Assembly (NCBI RefSeq): GCF_000014865.1
Contig: NC_008576.1
Span: 3,811,001 to 3,875,000, forward strand
Origin: Magnetococcus marinus MC-1
GTDB taxonomy: Bacteria > Pseudomonadota > Magnetococcia > Magnetococcales > Magnetococcaceae
Direction: 5' to 3'
Length of the DNA: 64,000 bases
Shown here: piece after piece, positions 35,728 through 44,908 of the stretch
Numbering within the stretch: the first letter of the stretch is position 1
Layout of the letters: each line of letters begins with the position of its first letter
Program-made: the position numbers and the translations under genes
The notes under the pieces: generated by a model
What the model saw: the letters and a program-made list of their open reading frames with translations, nothing else
Database searches by the model: none
What the model was told of the DNA's origin: nothing

Positions 35728-37443
35728 ATGCTATCCGCCATTCTCCGCCTGCTTTCACAGCCGATATTACGCCATAGCTTGGCTCTCGGCCTGTTTGCCC
35801 TCTGTTTTAGTGGCCCGCTGCACGCCCAAGAGCAGCCCAGCCCTACGGGTATCGCACCTAAGCAAATGGAGCTGAGTGCCGAAGAAAAAACCATTCATAA
35901 ACTTAATGATATCCAAGAAGATCTCAAACTGCGCAAAAGCGAACGGGACCGCCTGATTGGCGCCATCCGCAAAGCCCCCGCTGGGCCTGAAAAACAAGCC
36001 CTGGAAGGGGAGCTCGCCCAGATAGAGCAGAGTATTCTAGACCAAAACCGCTCCTTTGATCTGATTATTACCGCTGGCATGGAGTTGGGCAAATTAGACG
36101 CCAACCGACAGGAAAAATTTGACTGGCAAAGCGACCTCTTGGAAATTGTTCAGCCCATCATGAGTGAGCTGCGCCAACTCACCGAAAAAAAACGCCGCAC
36201 CCAAAATCTTAAAAACCGCGTACTCTTTCATACCCAGCAGCTCAAAGTGGCCCAAGCCACCTATGAATCCATAGAAAAGCTACAAACCAAGGGCATGCAG
36301 CGAGATACCGCCAAACGCTACAAAGAGGTTCTCCAAGAGTGGCACCAAAAGGTACGGGAACATCAACACCTGTTGGAGGTCAACCAACTGCAACTGGATG
36401 AAATGACCCGCGTCAAGGTTGAGGTTGGGGAGAGCTTGGAAGAGAAGTGGCAAGCCTTTTTACAGGGCAGAAGCGCCACCCTAGCCCTCTCGCTGTTCTC
36501 CGCGCTGGGCATCTATATTCTGCTTACCCTACCAGTCCGCATGTTCGGCTATTTTTCACGGGGACAGCTCTTTGCGAAACGCTCCCTGCCGGTACGCCTG
36601 CTGATGGTCGCCTACCGTTTTATGACTGTGACCGCCGCGATCTTGACCATCTTTATTGTGGTCCATCAACGGGGGGATCGGGTGTTGGAGGGGATCTTTC
36701 TGCTGCTCATCTTCGCCCTGATTCTCTCCCTAAAAAGCGCCATCCCCCGCTATATGGAAGAGCTCACCTTGCTACTTAATATCGGGCCGGTGCGTGAAGA
36801 GGAGTGGGTGGTGTTTCGGGGCGTACAGTGGCGTGTCGAGGCGCTGGATATCTTTGCCCGCCTCCACAATCCCTACATGTCCCAACCCCGCATGCGGGTC
36901 CCCCTTAAAGAGATGTCCAACCTACACTCCCGCCGCCCCCACGACGATGAAAAGTGGTTTCCTTGTCAAAGCGGGGATTATGTTATGCTCTCCGACGGCC
37001 AGTTTGGACAGGTTAAATGGATCAGCCCCGAAACGGTCGCACTAAGAATCTCGGGGGGCACCATGCGCAGCTACTCTACCGCTGATTTTCTGTCAGCTGC
37101 GCCGAAAAATCTCTCCACCGGCTTTGCCTTGGTGGTGGTTTTTGGCATCGACTACAAACACCAAGCGCTCTGCACCGACGCCATCCCCAAACAGTTGGCT
37201 GAGGATGTGGAAACCGGCCTAAAAGCCAAACCCTACGGCATTTTTATCACCCAGGTAGTGGTGGAGTTTGATGAAGCGGCGGCCTCATCTCTGAACTTAA
37301 AAATTATCGTCCAGTTTGACGGGGATGTTGCCACAGAGTACTACGCCGCTCAGCGCGCCATCCAGCGCTTGGCGGTGGAGAGCTGTAACCGCCACGGCTG
37401 GGAGATTCCCTTCACCCAAGTGACGGTTCACCAAGCAACCTAA
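35728..37443 (+). CDS. MscS-like membrane protein with periplasmic coiled coil
   Basis: 571 residues. Signal peptide (about 1-33, cut near LHAQ), a long charged coiled-coil region (about 45-240; EDLKLRKSERDRLIG, KKRRTQNLKNRV), then three membrane helices (about 250-345) and a cytoplasmic domain with beta-rich part (EEWVVFRGVQWRVEALDIF, GDYVMLSDGQFGQVKWIS, MRSYSTADFLSA). This resembles large MscS/MscK-type mechanosensitive channels, though the pore-helix glycine/alanine pattern is weak (LSLKSAIPRYMEELT). It could be a channel or a related gating/structural protein. Preceded by the divergent kinase gene. Confidence 0.65.
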   Translation: MLSAILRLLSQPILRHSLALGLFALCFSGPLHAQEQPSPTGIAPKQMELSAEEKTIHKLNDIQEDLKLRKSERDRLIGAIRKAPAGPEKQALEGELAQIEQSILDQNRSFDLIITAGMELGKLDANRQEKFDWQSDLLEIVQPIMSELRQLTEKKRRTQNLKNRVLFHTQQLKVAQATYESIEKLQTKGMQRDTAKRYKEVLQEWHQKVREHQHLLEVNQLQLDEMTRVKVEVGESLEEKWQAFLQGRSATLALSLFSALGIYILLTLPVRMFGYFSRGQLFAKRSLPVRLLMVAYRFMTVTAAILTIFIVVHQRGDRVLEGIFLLLIFALILSLKSAIPRYMEELTLLLNIGPVREEEWVVFRGVQWRVEALDIFARLHNPYMSQPRMRVPLKEMSNLHSRRPHDDEKWFPCQSGDYVMLSDGQFGQVKWISPETVALRISGGTMRSYSTADFLSAAPKNLSTGFALVVVFGIDYKHQALCTDAIPKQLAEDVETGLKAKPYGIFITQVVVEFDEAAASSLNLKIIVQFDGDVATEYYAAQRAIQRLAVESCNRHGWEIPFTQVTVHQAT

Positions 37444-37482
37444 GCGGGCAGTGCGGTCCTGAAGCCCCTTTTAAAACCTCAA

Positions 37483-37513
37483 GAGCCCCTGACCAGACGA
37501 TGGTCAGGGGCTC
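37483..37513. terminator. hairpin between convergent mscS-like and rpoH genes
   Basis: 12-bp stem GAGCCCCTGACC / GGTCAGGGGCTC with a 7-nt loop. T-runs are weak on both sides, so termination efficiency is uncertain. Confidence 0.6.
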
Positions 37514-37544
37514 CTCCTTATCGCTCGCACCCTCGGCTCGCAGG

Positions 37545-38438
37545 TTAAATCAGCATCGCCAGCTCTTGGGCATCTGGCTGGCTTTGGAAATAGCTGCGCA
37601 GTTTTGCCATAGCCCGCTGCTCGATCTGCCGGACCCGCTCCCCACTAATTTGAAAACGCTGCGCCAACTGCTCGCGGGGCTCGGCATGCTCCCCCATAAA
37701 ACGTGAGATAATGATCGCCTGTTCCCGCTCATTAAGCTGTTTTAACCCCTGTTTAACCAACCTGCCAAGCCGCTGCTGTTGCTGCGCGCTCTGGAGTTGC
37801 AGCTCTTGATTGGGACGCTCATCCTCTAGCAGCTCGATGAGCTCTCCCCCCTCATCAAACAGCGGCTGATTGAGGGAGCTATCGGCACCGGCCAACCGGC
37901 TATCCATCTCCAAAATGGTCTGGGCATCGGTCGCAAACTTGACCGCCAGCTCTTCGGCCTCCTGCTGATTGAGGGGGGCCAGCGAGCTTTTGGCTTGGCG
38001 CAATTTAAAAAACAGATGCCGCTTGAGCTTGGTTGTCGCCACTTTGACCATGTGTGCGGTGTTTAAGATAAAGTCATGGATCGCCGCCCGGATCCACCAA
38101 ACGGCATAGGTCGCCAAGCGATTACCACGCTGCGCATCAAATTTTTTCACCGCATGCATCAGCCCAATACTACCCTCCTGCACCAAATCGGGCAGAGAAC
38201 TGCGATAATAAAGATACTCACGGGCTATCTTGAGCACCAAACGCAGATGGGCATGCACCAATCGGTGGGCCGCCTCCAGATCGTTATGACGACGGTAGTT
38301 GGTCGCCAGCTGGTACTCCTCATCCGCACTGAGCATGGGGGCTTGTGCGGCTTGTTTTAAAAAACGCTGAAAACCCTCTTCCCCTTGACCGAGGGCAAGC
38401 TCCGCAGGACGGGAAATGGCAACAGACTGGGTCGTCAT
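37545..38438 (-). CDS. rpoH: RpoH, heat-shock sigma factor
   Basis: 297 residues. Region 2: AHRLVHAHLRLVLKIAREY, LPDLVQEGSIGLMHAVKKFD, ATYAVWWIRAAIHDFI. The RpoH box is KLKRHLFFKLRQAK, a variant of the QRKLFFNLR motif that separates sigma-32 from sigma-70. Region 4: LNEREQAIIISRF...RFQISGERVRQIEQRAMAKLR. It directs RNA polymerase to heat-shock promoters. It diverges from a small heat-shock gene whose upstream region has a sigma-32-like promoter. Whether this is the only rpoH of the genome cannot be told; alphaproteobacteria often have more than one. Confidence 0.9.
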   Translation of the reverse strand: MTTQSVAISRPAELALGQGEEGFQRFLKQAAQAPMLSADEEYQLATNYRRHNDLEAAHRLVHAHLRLVLKIAREYLYYRSSLPDLVQEGSIGLMHAVKKFDAQRGNRLATYAVWWIRAAIHDFILNTAHMVKVATTKLKRHLFFKLRQAKSSLAPLNQQEAEELAVKFATDAQTILEMDSRLAGADSSLNQPLFDEGGELIELLEDERPNQELQLQSAQQQQRLGRLVKQGLKQLNEREQAIIISRFMGEHAEPREQLAQRFQISGERVRQIEQRAMAKLRSYFQSQPDAQELAMLI

Positions 38439-38645
38439 TTAGGCTCTCCATTGGTTTCGTTGTATCTCTCATTCCTTCTCAATCCAGGCGCACCTACCAC
38501 GCACCCTTCTTTTCACTCTCTTAGATAAGGCTGCTTCTACGGGGTTTCAAGGGGTCTCCACATTTTTTTACCCCCCCTCCACCATGCGCCTATTTTATTG
38601 CCCCGACCAACCCCATGCCACCGACAAAAAAAATCACCCGCCCCC

Positions 38646-38673
38646 CTTGCATGGCGGGCAAACGCCCCTATTT
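38646..38673 (+). promoter_or_regulatory. sigma-32-like promoter of hsp20
   Basis: CTTGCAT, 12-bp spacer, CCCCTATTT: close to the heat-shock consensus CTTGAAA - 11 to 16 bp - CCCCATNT, about 70 bases before the start codon. Confidence 0.55.
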
Positions 38674-38742
38674 AACGGCTTAGAGAGGCACTCCAAACCG
38701 GGTGCCCACTGAGCAAAACCAACACAAAGCAGGAGACCGACC

Positions 38743-39180
38743 ATGAGCACCTTAATGAGCTACGACCCTTTCCATCGTGTCCGCACGCTGCAAAATGAGT
38801 TAAACCGCCTGTTCGATCCCGGCTGGGACGATGGCAACAGCCAGATGGCCAAACTCTCGATGGGGGTAGATATTCGCGAGGATGAGAACCAAATTGTCAT
38901 CAAGGCCGACCTGCCCGGCATGAGCCAGGAGGCCATTCAGGTCAATGTGGAGCACAACACCTTAACCATCAGCGGTGAACGCACTTTTGGGGATGAGGTC
39001 AACCGGGACCGTTACCACCGGGTCGAACGCGCCTATGGACGTTTTAGCCGTTCGTTTCAACTGCCCAACACCACCGACACCGCCAATATTAAAGCCAGCT
39101 ATGTGAATGGTGTGCTGGAAGTGGCGCTGCCCAAACGGGAGGAATCCAAACCCCGCGCCATCCAGATTGAGGTCCAATGA
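38743..39180 (+). CDS. Hsp20 / alpha-crystallin small heat-shock protein
   Basis: 145 residues; AGGAG ahead of the ATG. Alpha-crystallin domain about 40-135: VDIREDENQIVIKADLPGM, then the YHRVERAYGRFSRSFQLP strand and the signature GVLEVALPKREESKPRAI, ending with an IQIEV anchor motif of the I-x-I/V type. It holds unfolded proteins as an ATP-independent chaperone. Divergent from rpoH and probably under its control through the promoter described upstream. A bidirectional terminator separates it from the cold-shock gene. Confidence 0.93.
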   Translation: MSTLMSYDPFHRVRTLQNELNRLFDPGWDDGNSQMAKLSMGVDIREDENQIVIKADLPGMSQEAIQVNVEHNTLTISGERTFGDEVNRDRYHRVERAYGRFSRSFQLPNTTDTANIKASYVNGVLEVALPKREESKPRAIQIEVQ

Positions 39181-39293
39181 GGGCAAGCCCGACGCCGCCG
39201 CGCTTAAGCCCCAGCGCCAACGCGCGACGGCGCCCCTGAGCGTGAGCGCCACGGCGTGGTCACCCTATCAGGCCCCAGCAAACCGCACACTAT

Positions 39294-39326
39294 AAAAAAA
39301 AAGGCCACCCGGAGGGGTGGCCTTTC
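39294..39326. terminator. bidirectional terminator between hsp20 and cspA
   Basis: Stem AAGGCCACCC / GGGTGGCCTT with GGAG loop, A-run before and T-rich run after. Confidence 0.85.
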
Positions 39327-39358
39327 TTATTTTTTAAAGCAGCTGCAAACGGAATCGC

Positions 39359-39571
39359 TTAGATAGCGACAACGTTCTCACAAGCAGCCCCTTTTTGACC
39401 GGCAACAACGGTGAACTCCACTTTCTGACCTTCGGCCAGGGATTTGAAGCCAGTGGCGTTGATGGCAGAGTGATGCACGAAAGCATCGCCTTTACCGCCG
39501 TCACGCTCGATGAAGCCAAAGCCTTTAGTGTCGTTGAACCATTTTACAGTACCGGTTTCGCGCTCAGCCAT
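39359..39571 (-). CDS. CspA-family cold-shock protein
   Basis: 70 residues from MAERETG, with GGAG upstream; a start six codons earlier is rejected. RNA-binding motifs RNP1 (KGFGFIE) and RNP2 (DAFVHHS) are intact within the five-stranded cold-shock domain ([14 protein letters not shown]). It binds single-stranded RNA/DNA and melts secondary structure. The upstream 200 bp should hold a long 5' leader, as is common for csp genes. Neighbour hsp20 is convergent. Confidence 0.95.
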   Translation of the reverse strand: MAERETGTVKWFNDTKGFGFIERDGGKGDAFVHHSAINATGFKSLAEGQKVEFTVVAGQKGAACENVVAI

Positions 39572-39794
39572 GATGTAACTCCTACACAAACAGTTTTATG
39601 GTATCTGGTGCACTGATGCAGCTGTACCACCAGAGATCAAAAAGCCGCGGCAAGGAGCCTTTTTCAAGGCGAGGCGACAAACCTGGGAGAAACTACTCTT
39701 TTCTCAAAGGTATGACCGCCACCAAACGCTACGGTACATTTAATCACGTGGGTAATGTGCTACTCAAACAGCATCCAAACAAATCGAGGTTTCA

Positions 39795-40232
39795 CTATAG
39801 GCCGATTGGTGGAAAAAACAAGCGAAAAATAGAGCCCTCGCACAAAATTTTTACCACCCGTTGATTGGTCAGTGCGGCGCTGATCAGACTGCTGACGGCA
39901 CCGGTACGGTTGTCATAGTTAAACGCCGGGCTTATGTAGCGGTACTCACCAGCCCGGATCATCTCCTTAGCGCGCTCAGTCCAGCGCACCGTGGCATACA
40001 GACCTTGCCCCGCCACATATTCCAGCGTCTCAATCCAGCCCGCTGCCGGGGCCGGTTGCCCATTATACTCGGCATGCATCGATTGGTGCTCGTAGTCAAC
40101 CAACACAGCATCACCCTGGGACTGCACCATAGCGGGATGCCGCAAGCCTATTAAGATGCCAGCTGACGTTAGGAGATTGGCGGGGTTTGGGTGCGTATTA
40201 GCGCACAAGGGCGGGTGTGGGGTTGACGCCAA
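39795..40232 (-). pseudogene. Mu-like phage protease (GpI) fragment
   Basis: The central part (about 39855-40145) reads HPAMVQSQGDAVLVDYEHQS, GQPAPAAGWIETLEY, GLYATVRWTERAKEMI, AGEYRYISPAFNYD and GAVSSLISAALTNQ, the signature of the Mu I protein (head protease/scaffold) N-terminal domain. It ends shortly after this with an unrelated tail, and there is no neighbouring head or tail gene. I take it for a prophage remnant lacking the C-terminal scaffold half. The start is unclear (no good ribosome-binding site). Confidence 0.6.
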
Positions 40233-41067
40233 TCGCGGGATCGCGCCGTAAAGGTGTTTAATGGCCGTTTAATGGGCCATTTTGGGGATTGGCCGGTGGG
40301 GTAGCAGCGTTGCAAAAAGCGCTTAAAAGGGGCAAATCCCGATTGACTGTTTTAGTGGTCACGGGGTGGGCAAATTGGTACTATGGTGGTGAGTCGCCCT
40401 GATCGGTGGAAAATCGTCGGGCCACGGGGTTGCCCTCCCATGAGGATGCGGAACCCGATGCGGGAGTGCCAGGCAAGGACCTGGATGGCGTCCCGCCAGT
40501 GCGCGACTCAAATCTCACCCTCCACCACATCATAGCGGTTACGGTCGCGCAGCGCATCGAGGGGCATCTGTGTCGCGGTACGCACCGTATTGACGATCTG
40601 ATGACGCTTTTTCTGGTCATGCGGCGGGGATCTTGCTACGATGAAAAATAGGAATCAGGGCCGTGCTGACAGGCGGAAAATCGCCGGGTCCGCCGGACTA
40701 CGGACCCTCCCATTGAGGATGAGGCCGTCGATGTGGGAGGTGGCGTCCCACCGGTGCGGCCCCTGATTCTCCACGTCCACCCTCACAGCGTACCCTCCAC
40801 CAGATCAAAGCGTCCATCATCCTGCAACGCCTGGGTATCGACCATGGTCGCCGTGCGCACCGTGTTGACCACCTGATGTACCACCCGGTCCTCACGTTTG
40901 ACCTTGGCGCGATAGTCGATCTTAACCACCAGTTTGGCATCCTTCTCCCCCACTGCAACCCTCCCAGCGCAAGCCACCGCGTCCCAGCTTAGCCCCCACC
41001 CGGTGGCCACGCCCCCCTTACCTTTAGTAAAACAGGGGGGCATGCACGACGCTCTCCCCCCGTAGGG
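40233..41067 (-). pseudogene. two degenerate copies of a short phage-like coding cassette
   Basis: Two related blocks on the minus strand (about 40395-40615 and 40660-40960) both encode the end of a protein reading HQ-I/V-VNTVRTAT...AL-D...R-Y/F-D-V/L-VEG followed by a stop, and then a related non-matching tail containing GGAGGGT/TGGGAGGG. The right copy has a longer N-terminal part (AKLVVKIDYRAKVKREDRVV). Frames are short and lack start signals. They look like decayed, duplicated genes associated with the adjoining Mu-like remnant. Family not recognised. Confidence 0.4.
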
Positions 41068-42111
41068 TTAGAGGGTGTTCATCTCACTATTATCAAAATT
41101 ACGCCGGTAAAAGGCCATATACTGGCTCTTCCGCTCCAGCGCTTCGATGACCGGAATGGAGAAGTTAACCCCTTCAAAACTCTGAGCACTACCCAGGCCG
41201 CCGGGGCTGAACACATTGATCTCCATCAAACGCCCACCCACAATATCCAACCCCACCAGAAACATGCCATCTTTGACCAATTTTGGGCGCACCATCTCCA
41301 CCACATGCAGCATCTCGGGGGTCACTTCAGCCCGTACCTTTTTACCCCCCACGTGCAGGTTAGAGCGCAGATCCTCCCCGCTGCTCACCCGCCGAAAAGC
41401 CGCATAGCGCCCCTTATAACGCAAGGGCAGACCGTTCATGACAAACAGCCGGGTATCCCCAGCGGCAGCCTCGGGCATATATTGCTGGGCGATCAGATAA
41501 CCGTCCCGCGCGACCCCCTCCACAATCTGGTTCAGGTTGGACATATCTCCCGAACGCACCAAAAACACCCCCTTACCCCCAGAGCCTTGCAGCGGCTTGA
41601 CCACAATGGCGCTATTCATCTCCTTAGCAAAGGCGCGAATCTCACTTTTACACCGGGTAATAATGGTGGGAGGGCGCACCTCTTCGGGAAAGGTCTGCAA
41701 ATACATTTTGTTCATGGCCCGCGACAGCCCGTTGGGATCATTGACCACAATCACCCCGTGGCGGGTCGCCAGTCGCCCAAACTGTATACCCACATCCCGC
41801 GCCCAAGGCCGCAGATCTTCATTGGAGGGGTCGCTACGTAGCATCAACACATCCAGATCGCTCACACAAATGCGCTGGGTAAACGGTTTTTTGGCCTGAA
41901 TGTCCGCCAAAAAATTCTTGAGCGTCTTATAGCCCGCCTTCGGGTGCCCATAGCCGGTGGCATAGACCTTTTCATCGGACGCATAAAGGAAATCATCGGC
42001 CTGGATATACCAAACCTCATGCCCCCGATTAACCGCTGTCATGGCCAGACGCGTGGTGGTATAGCCAACCTCCTCTGTTTGGATATGGTTAACCATAAAT
42101 CCAATTTTCAT
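41068..42111 (-). CDS. ATP-grasp ligase, glutathione-synthetase-like
   Basis: 347 residues from MKIGFM, whose ATG overlaps the stop of the upstream gene by one base (TGATG) with AAGGAG in front. Glutathione synthetase/RimK-type ATP-grasp: N-domain KIGFMVNHIQTEEVGYTT, central NDPNGLSRAMNKMYLQTFPE, nucleotide-binding SAIVVKPLQGSGGKGVFLV, and the metal/phosphate-binding LVGLDIVGGRLMEINVFSPGG (E and N ligands). It forms an amide or thioester bond between a carboxylate (as acyl phosphate) and an amine. It is not ordinary GshB by context: its partners are a metallopeptidase and an N-formylglutamate-amidohydrolase-like protein. Last gene of a three-gene operon. Confidence 0.85.
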   Translation of the reverse strand: MKIGFMVNHIQTEEVGYTTTRLAMTAVNRGHEVWYIQADDFLYASDEKVYATGYGHPKAGYKTLKNFLADIQAKKPFTQRICVSDLDVLMLRSDPSNEDLRPWARDVGIQFGRLATRHGVIVVNDPNGLSRAMNKMYLQTFPEEVRPPTIITRCKSEIRAFAKEMNSAIVVKPLQGSGGKGVFLVRSGDMSNLNQIVEGVARDGYLIAQQYMPEAAAGDTRLFVMNGLPLRYKGRYAAFRRVSSGEDLRSNLHVGGKKVRAEVTPEMLHVVEMVRPKLVKDGMFLVGLDIVGGRLMEINVFSPGGLGSAQSFEGVNFSIPVIEALERKSQYMAFYRRNFDNSEMNTL

Positions 42112-44009
42112 CACATCCACTCCTTATCGAGCCAATTTTCCAGCGACCATCCCTGTTCCTGCAATAGCGCCAAGCGTTCCTGCACCTGCGGTTTTTCTAA
42201 AAAATGGGGCAATAATGCCGCCCCATGCAACATGCCACGCCAGCGCAGCTCCCGTATCATCGGTAGATGCTCAAGCCCCATCTTGCCCACCCAAAACAGC
42301 TCATCCAGCCCCTTCTCCTGCACATGCTTAACCACCGCCAAAAAGCCGGGCAGATAGAGGGCATCCTTGGTCAAGCCTCCCCCACGAAATACCCGCATGG
42401 TGATTAAAAAAGCCTGCTGCTTGTTAAACCCATACTGCTCGACCAAGTCAGTGTAGACCTGCGCAAAGCGCTCCCCTTGTAACATGCCCTCAACCGCCAC
42501 CACCCGCGCCGCCAGCGTTCGCACCCGCGCTTGGGTTAAGCCCCCTGCCAGATACTCCGACAGCACCGCCAACCCCTCCTGGAACGCCTCGTAACCCGCC
42601 AACCCCACCGACAGCAGCCGCATAGGCTGTTGGCGCCCGTTGTAATTGGTCAGAACATGTACACCAACTTCATGATTAATCAAGGCTTCTAGTCGCCACG
42701 CCGGTATGCGTGTATCACTACCCACAAAAAGCTCATCCCCCGACACCATAAGCCCTGCGGGCAGGTCATCCACCCGCTTAACCCGCCCCTTAAAGCCCGC
42801 GTTTTTGGCATGATAATAGGCAAAACAGGCCTCCACATGCTCCACCACCGTCTGCACCGGTAAGCCGCGACTCTCCCGTTCGGGGAGAGCGCGAGCAGCC
42901 AAAATCTGCCGCGCCATCTGGATCGTCTTGGCCGAGGGCGCCCCAAAGAGCTGTACACTGCCATGCACAAAACGGGGGGTATCCACATCCACCAACAGGG
43001 AGATCATACGGTCCAGCTCTTCCTGCTTTTCCCGGAGCAGATAGGCCAGCGCCGGATCGTTCACCTTCTCGATGGGAATGGCAAAAAGCGCCCGCTTCAT
43101 CACCGCCAGATCAAAGGGCACGGGCCGATATTGAAAAACCGGCGTGGTGGAACACCCCTCTTTATTAAACTGCCGCATCGCCTGAGGCGTATTGGTGGGG
43201 GTGACTTGGTAGAGATAATCCACATGCTCACTCAACCCCGCCAACTGGCGGTCCACCCACAGCGCTGTTTTACTCCAACGACGCGGCCCCAACCGGTGAA
43301 AGTGGGGAAACCGCACCGAGGTTTCATCCATACTAAAACGAAACACCGTCTGCCGAATGGCATAACCCAACGCCCGCCGCAACTGACGCACCATCTGCGG
43401 AGCCGCCATGTAGGCGATATCCTGCTCAAACATCTGATAAACGGGGGGGAGCGCCAGACCGAGCCGGTAGACCTTATCCTGACACGCCTCATCCACCTCC
43501 AACGCAGGAAAATTGGGGGTGTGGACCACCCCCTTTTTTACCTTGAGCTGGGTTTGAAACTTACGCCCCTTAATCGCCATGGTGGCCAAACGACGCTCTA
43601 GGGTGGCCACAAACGGGCTGCGGGCGGTGGCGGCACTGCTGACAATCTCAACCTTGGTGCGGGGCAAACCCTTTTCGTCCACCTCACCATGAGACTGCGC
43701 CCACACCTCCAACACCAAAATCGCCCCAAACCGCGCCACACTGCGCGCCACCACCTGACGAAACCAACCCCGCGCCTCAACCCCACAACCACGCTGATGG
43801 CCCACCACCATAAAGGCGGCCTCACCCTCTAACAGGTAGCGGGTGCCAGGATCAGGACGATGGGGGATGCGATAGAGGATCAAAAAGGGGAGAGGACGTT
43901 CTAGGTAGAGTCGGCCATCCTGCTTTAAACAGATATCCACCCGCCCTTCAGCCAGCCGATTGGGCTGCTCTGTTGGGTTAAGCAAGGCGGGGGGCTGCTT
44001 TTTTTTCAT
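42111..44009 (-). CDS. DUF1704 / QEGLA-motif metallopeptidase (MATCAP-like)
   Basis: 632 residues. The zinc-binding H446-E447-V-G-V-H451 (NHEVGVH) followed by QEGLAVLSEYL (Gln about 477) is the hallmark of the DUF1704 family, annotated in bacteria as flavohemoglobin expression-modulating QEGLA protein. It is related to eukaryotic MATCAP tyrosine carboxypeptidases, which remove a C-terminal residue from tubulin. The N-terminal 300 residues are a family-specific extension. A carboxypeptidase or amidase role on a conjugate made by the neighbouring ligase is an inference. The gene overlaps the ligase by one base and starts 9 bases after the amidohydrolase gene. Confidence 0.85.
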   Translation of the reverse strand: MKKKQPPALLNPTEQPNRLAEGRVDICLKQDGRLYLERPLPFLILYRIPHRPDPGTRYLLEGEAAFMVVGHQRGCGVEARGWFRQVVARSVARFGAILVLEVWAQSHGEVDEKGLPRTKVEIVSSAATARSPFVATLERRLATMAIKGRKFQTQLKVKKGVVHTPNFPALEVDEACQDKVYRLGLALPPVYQMFEQDIAYMAAPQMVRQLRRALGYAIRQTVFRFSMDETSVRFPHFHRLGPRRWSKTALWVDRQLAGLSEHVDYLYQVTPTNTPQAMRQFNKEGCSTTPVFQYRPVPFDLAVMKRALFAIPIEKVNDPALAYLLREKQEELDRMISLLVDVDTPRFVHGSVQLFGAPSAKTIQMARQILAARALPERESRGLPVQTVVEHVEACFAYYHAKNAGFKGRVKRVDDLPAGLMVSGDELFVGSDTRIPAWRLEALINHEVGVHVLTNYNGRQQPMRLLSVGLAGYEAFQEGLAVLSEYLAGGLTQARVRTLAARVVAVEGMLQGERFAQVYTDLVEQYGFNKQQAFLITMRVFRGGGLTKDALYLPGFLAVVKHVQEKGLDELFWVGKMGLEHLPMIRELRWRGMLHGAALLPHFLEKPQVQERLALLQEQGWSLENWLDKEWM

Positions 44010-44018
44010 CAGAATCCA

Positions 44019-44873
44019 CTACTCCATGGGACGCTGTTCCTGCATCGAGGCCAAATGGCGGAAGAGACTGGGTAGTGTTGCGGATAAAGCCTGCCCAATC
44101 TGTTGGAACAAAGCTTCATCTTTTAAGCCCGTCCACTCATCCATAAAAAATTTCTTGACCTCAATGGAGATAACACAAGCCGCAAACGGAAAACGACTAT
44201 GGATCCAGCGGGCCATTTCACCCCCCTGGAATTTCTGGTTTTCTCGTACATCCAACATGCGCCCATTGAAATCAAACTGCCGCAGATCCTGCATAAACTC
44301 AGCAAGCAGCGGCTCCCACATCGCCCGGTTCGACAGGGTACCCGTGCCAATATTAATCTCGGGATTATGCAGGGGATCATCCACCGGTGCCTGCATCCCC
44401 CCACGACGGTGGTTGTAGCTATGGATATCCAACACCACAAAATAGCCCCAGCGCTGCTCCATCAAGCCCAATAACGACTCTAATGTGCTGTAGAAGGCGT
44501 TGTAAAGATGCATATTAGCCAGCACTTGCGCCCGCGTTGGCGGCTCGTGCCAGAGATCCAGCCCCCAGGCGTGTTCCGGCTGCCGATAGACCGCCCGCAG
44601 GCGATCGCGGTTGAGATCCAGATCAAAACGGGAGCGGTTGACCACAATCCGGCTGGGGGCGATCTCGGCCCAAGTACCGGTAAAGGGGTCCTCTTCCCGT
44701 AGGCGACTGGCATTGGTGAGCGCGCTGTTATGCTGGGCTTGCTGCGACAAACCGTGACCTTGGTGGATGGCGGTGGCTAAAATGGGGCTATCTTCAATAT
44801 GCATATCCCATAGCGGACCCTGATTAAACGAGCTTTGACACCCTTCGCTACAGGCCATATTGGCGCGTTCCAT
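44019..44873 (-). CDS. N-formylglutamate amidohydrolase-like protein
   Basis: 284 residues; ATG after a GGGGGTGG stretch; a GTG five codons earlier or an ATG five codons later are alternatives. Family pattern (PF05013): PLWDMHIEDSP, VVNRSRFDLDLNRD, VLDIHSYNHRRGG (metal/His motif), GTLSNRAMWEPLL and AACVISIEVKKFFMDEW. Classical members hydrolyse N-formylglutamate in histidine breakdown. Here there are no hut genes, and the partners are an ATP-grasp ligase and a QEGLA peptidase, so the substrate is probably another N-acylated or amide-linked glutamate-like group (inference). First gene of the three-gene operon. Confidence 0.8.
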   Translation of the reverse strand: MERANMACSEGCQSSFNQGPLWDMHIEDSPILATAIHQGHGLSQQAQHNSALTNASRLREEDPFTGTWAEIAPSRIVVNRSRFDLDLNRDRLRAVYRQPEHAWGLDLWHEPPTRAQVLANMHLYNAFYSTLESLLGLMEQRWGYFVVLDIHSYNHRRGGMQAPVDDPLHNPEINIGTGTLSNRAMWEPLLAEFMQDLRQFDFNGRMLDVRENQKFQGGEMARWIHSRFPFAACVISIEVKKFFMDEWTGLKDEALFQQIGQALSATLPSLFRHLASMQEQRPME

Positions 44874-44908
44874 ATCTGCCACCCCCACCCGATCAAGGCA
44901 CGTTTACC

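Noticed and set aside
40381-41043. Three leftward frames as intact genes
   Set aside because: Only their C-terminal 33 residues align with each other; frames shift between copies and have no start signals, so a decayed duplicate is more likely.
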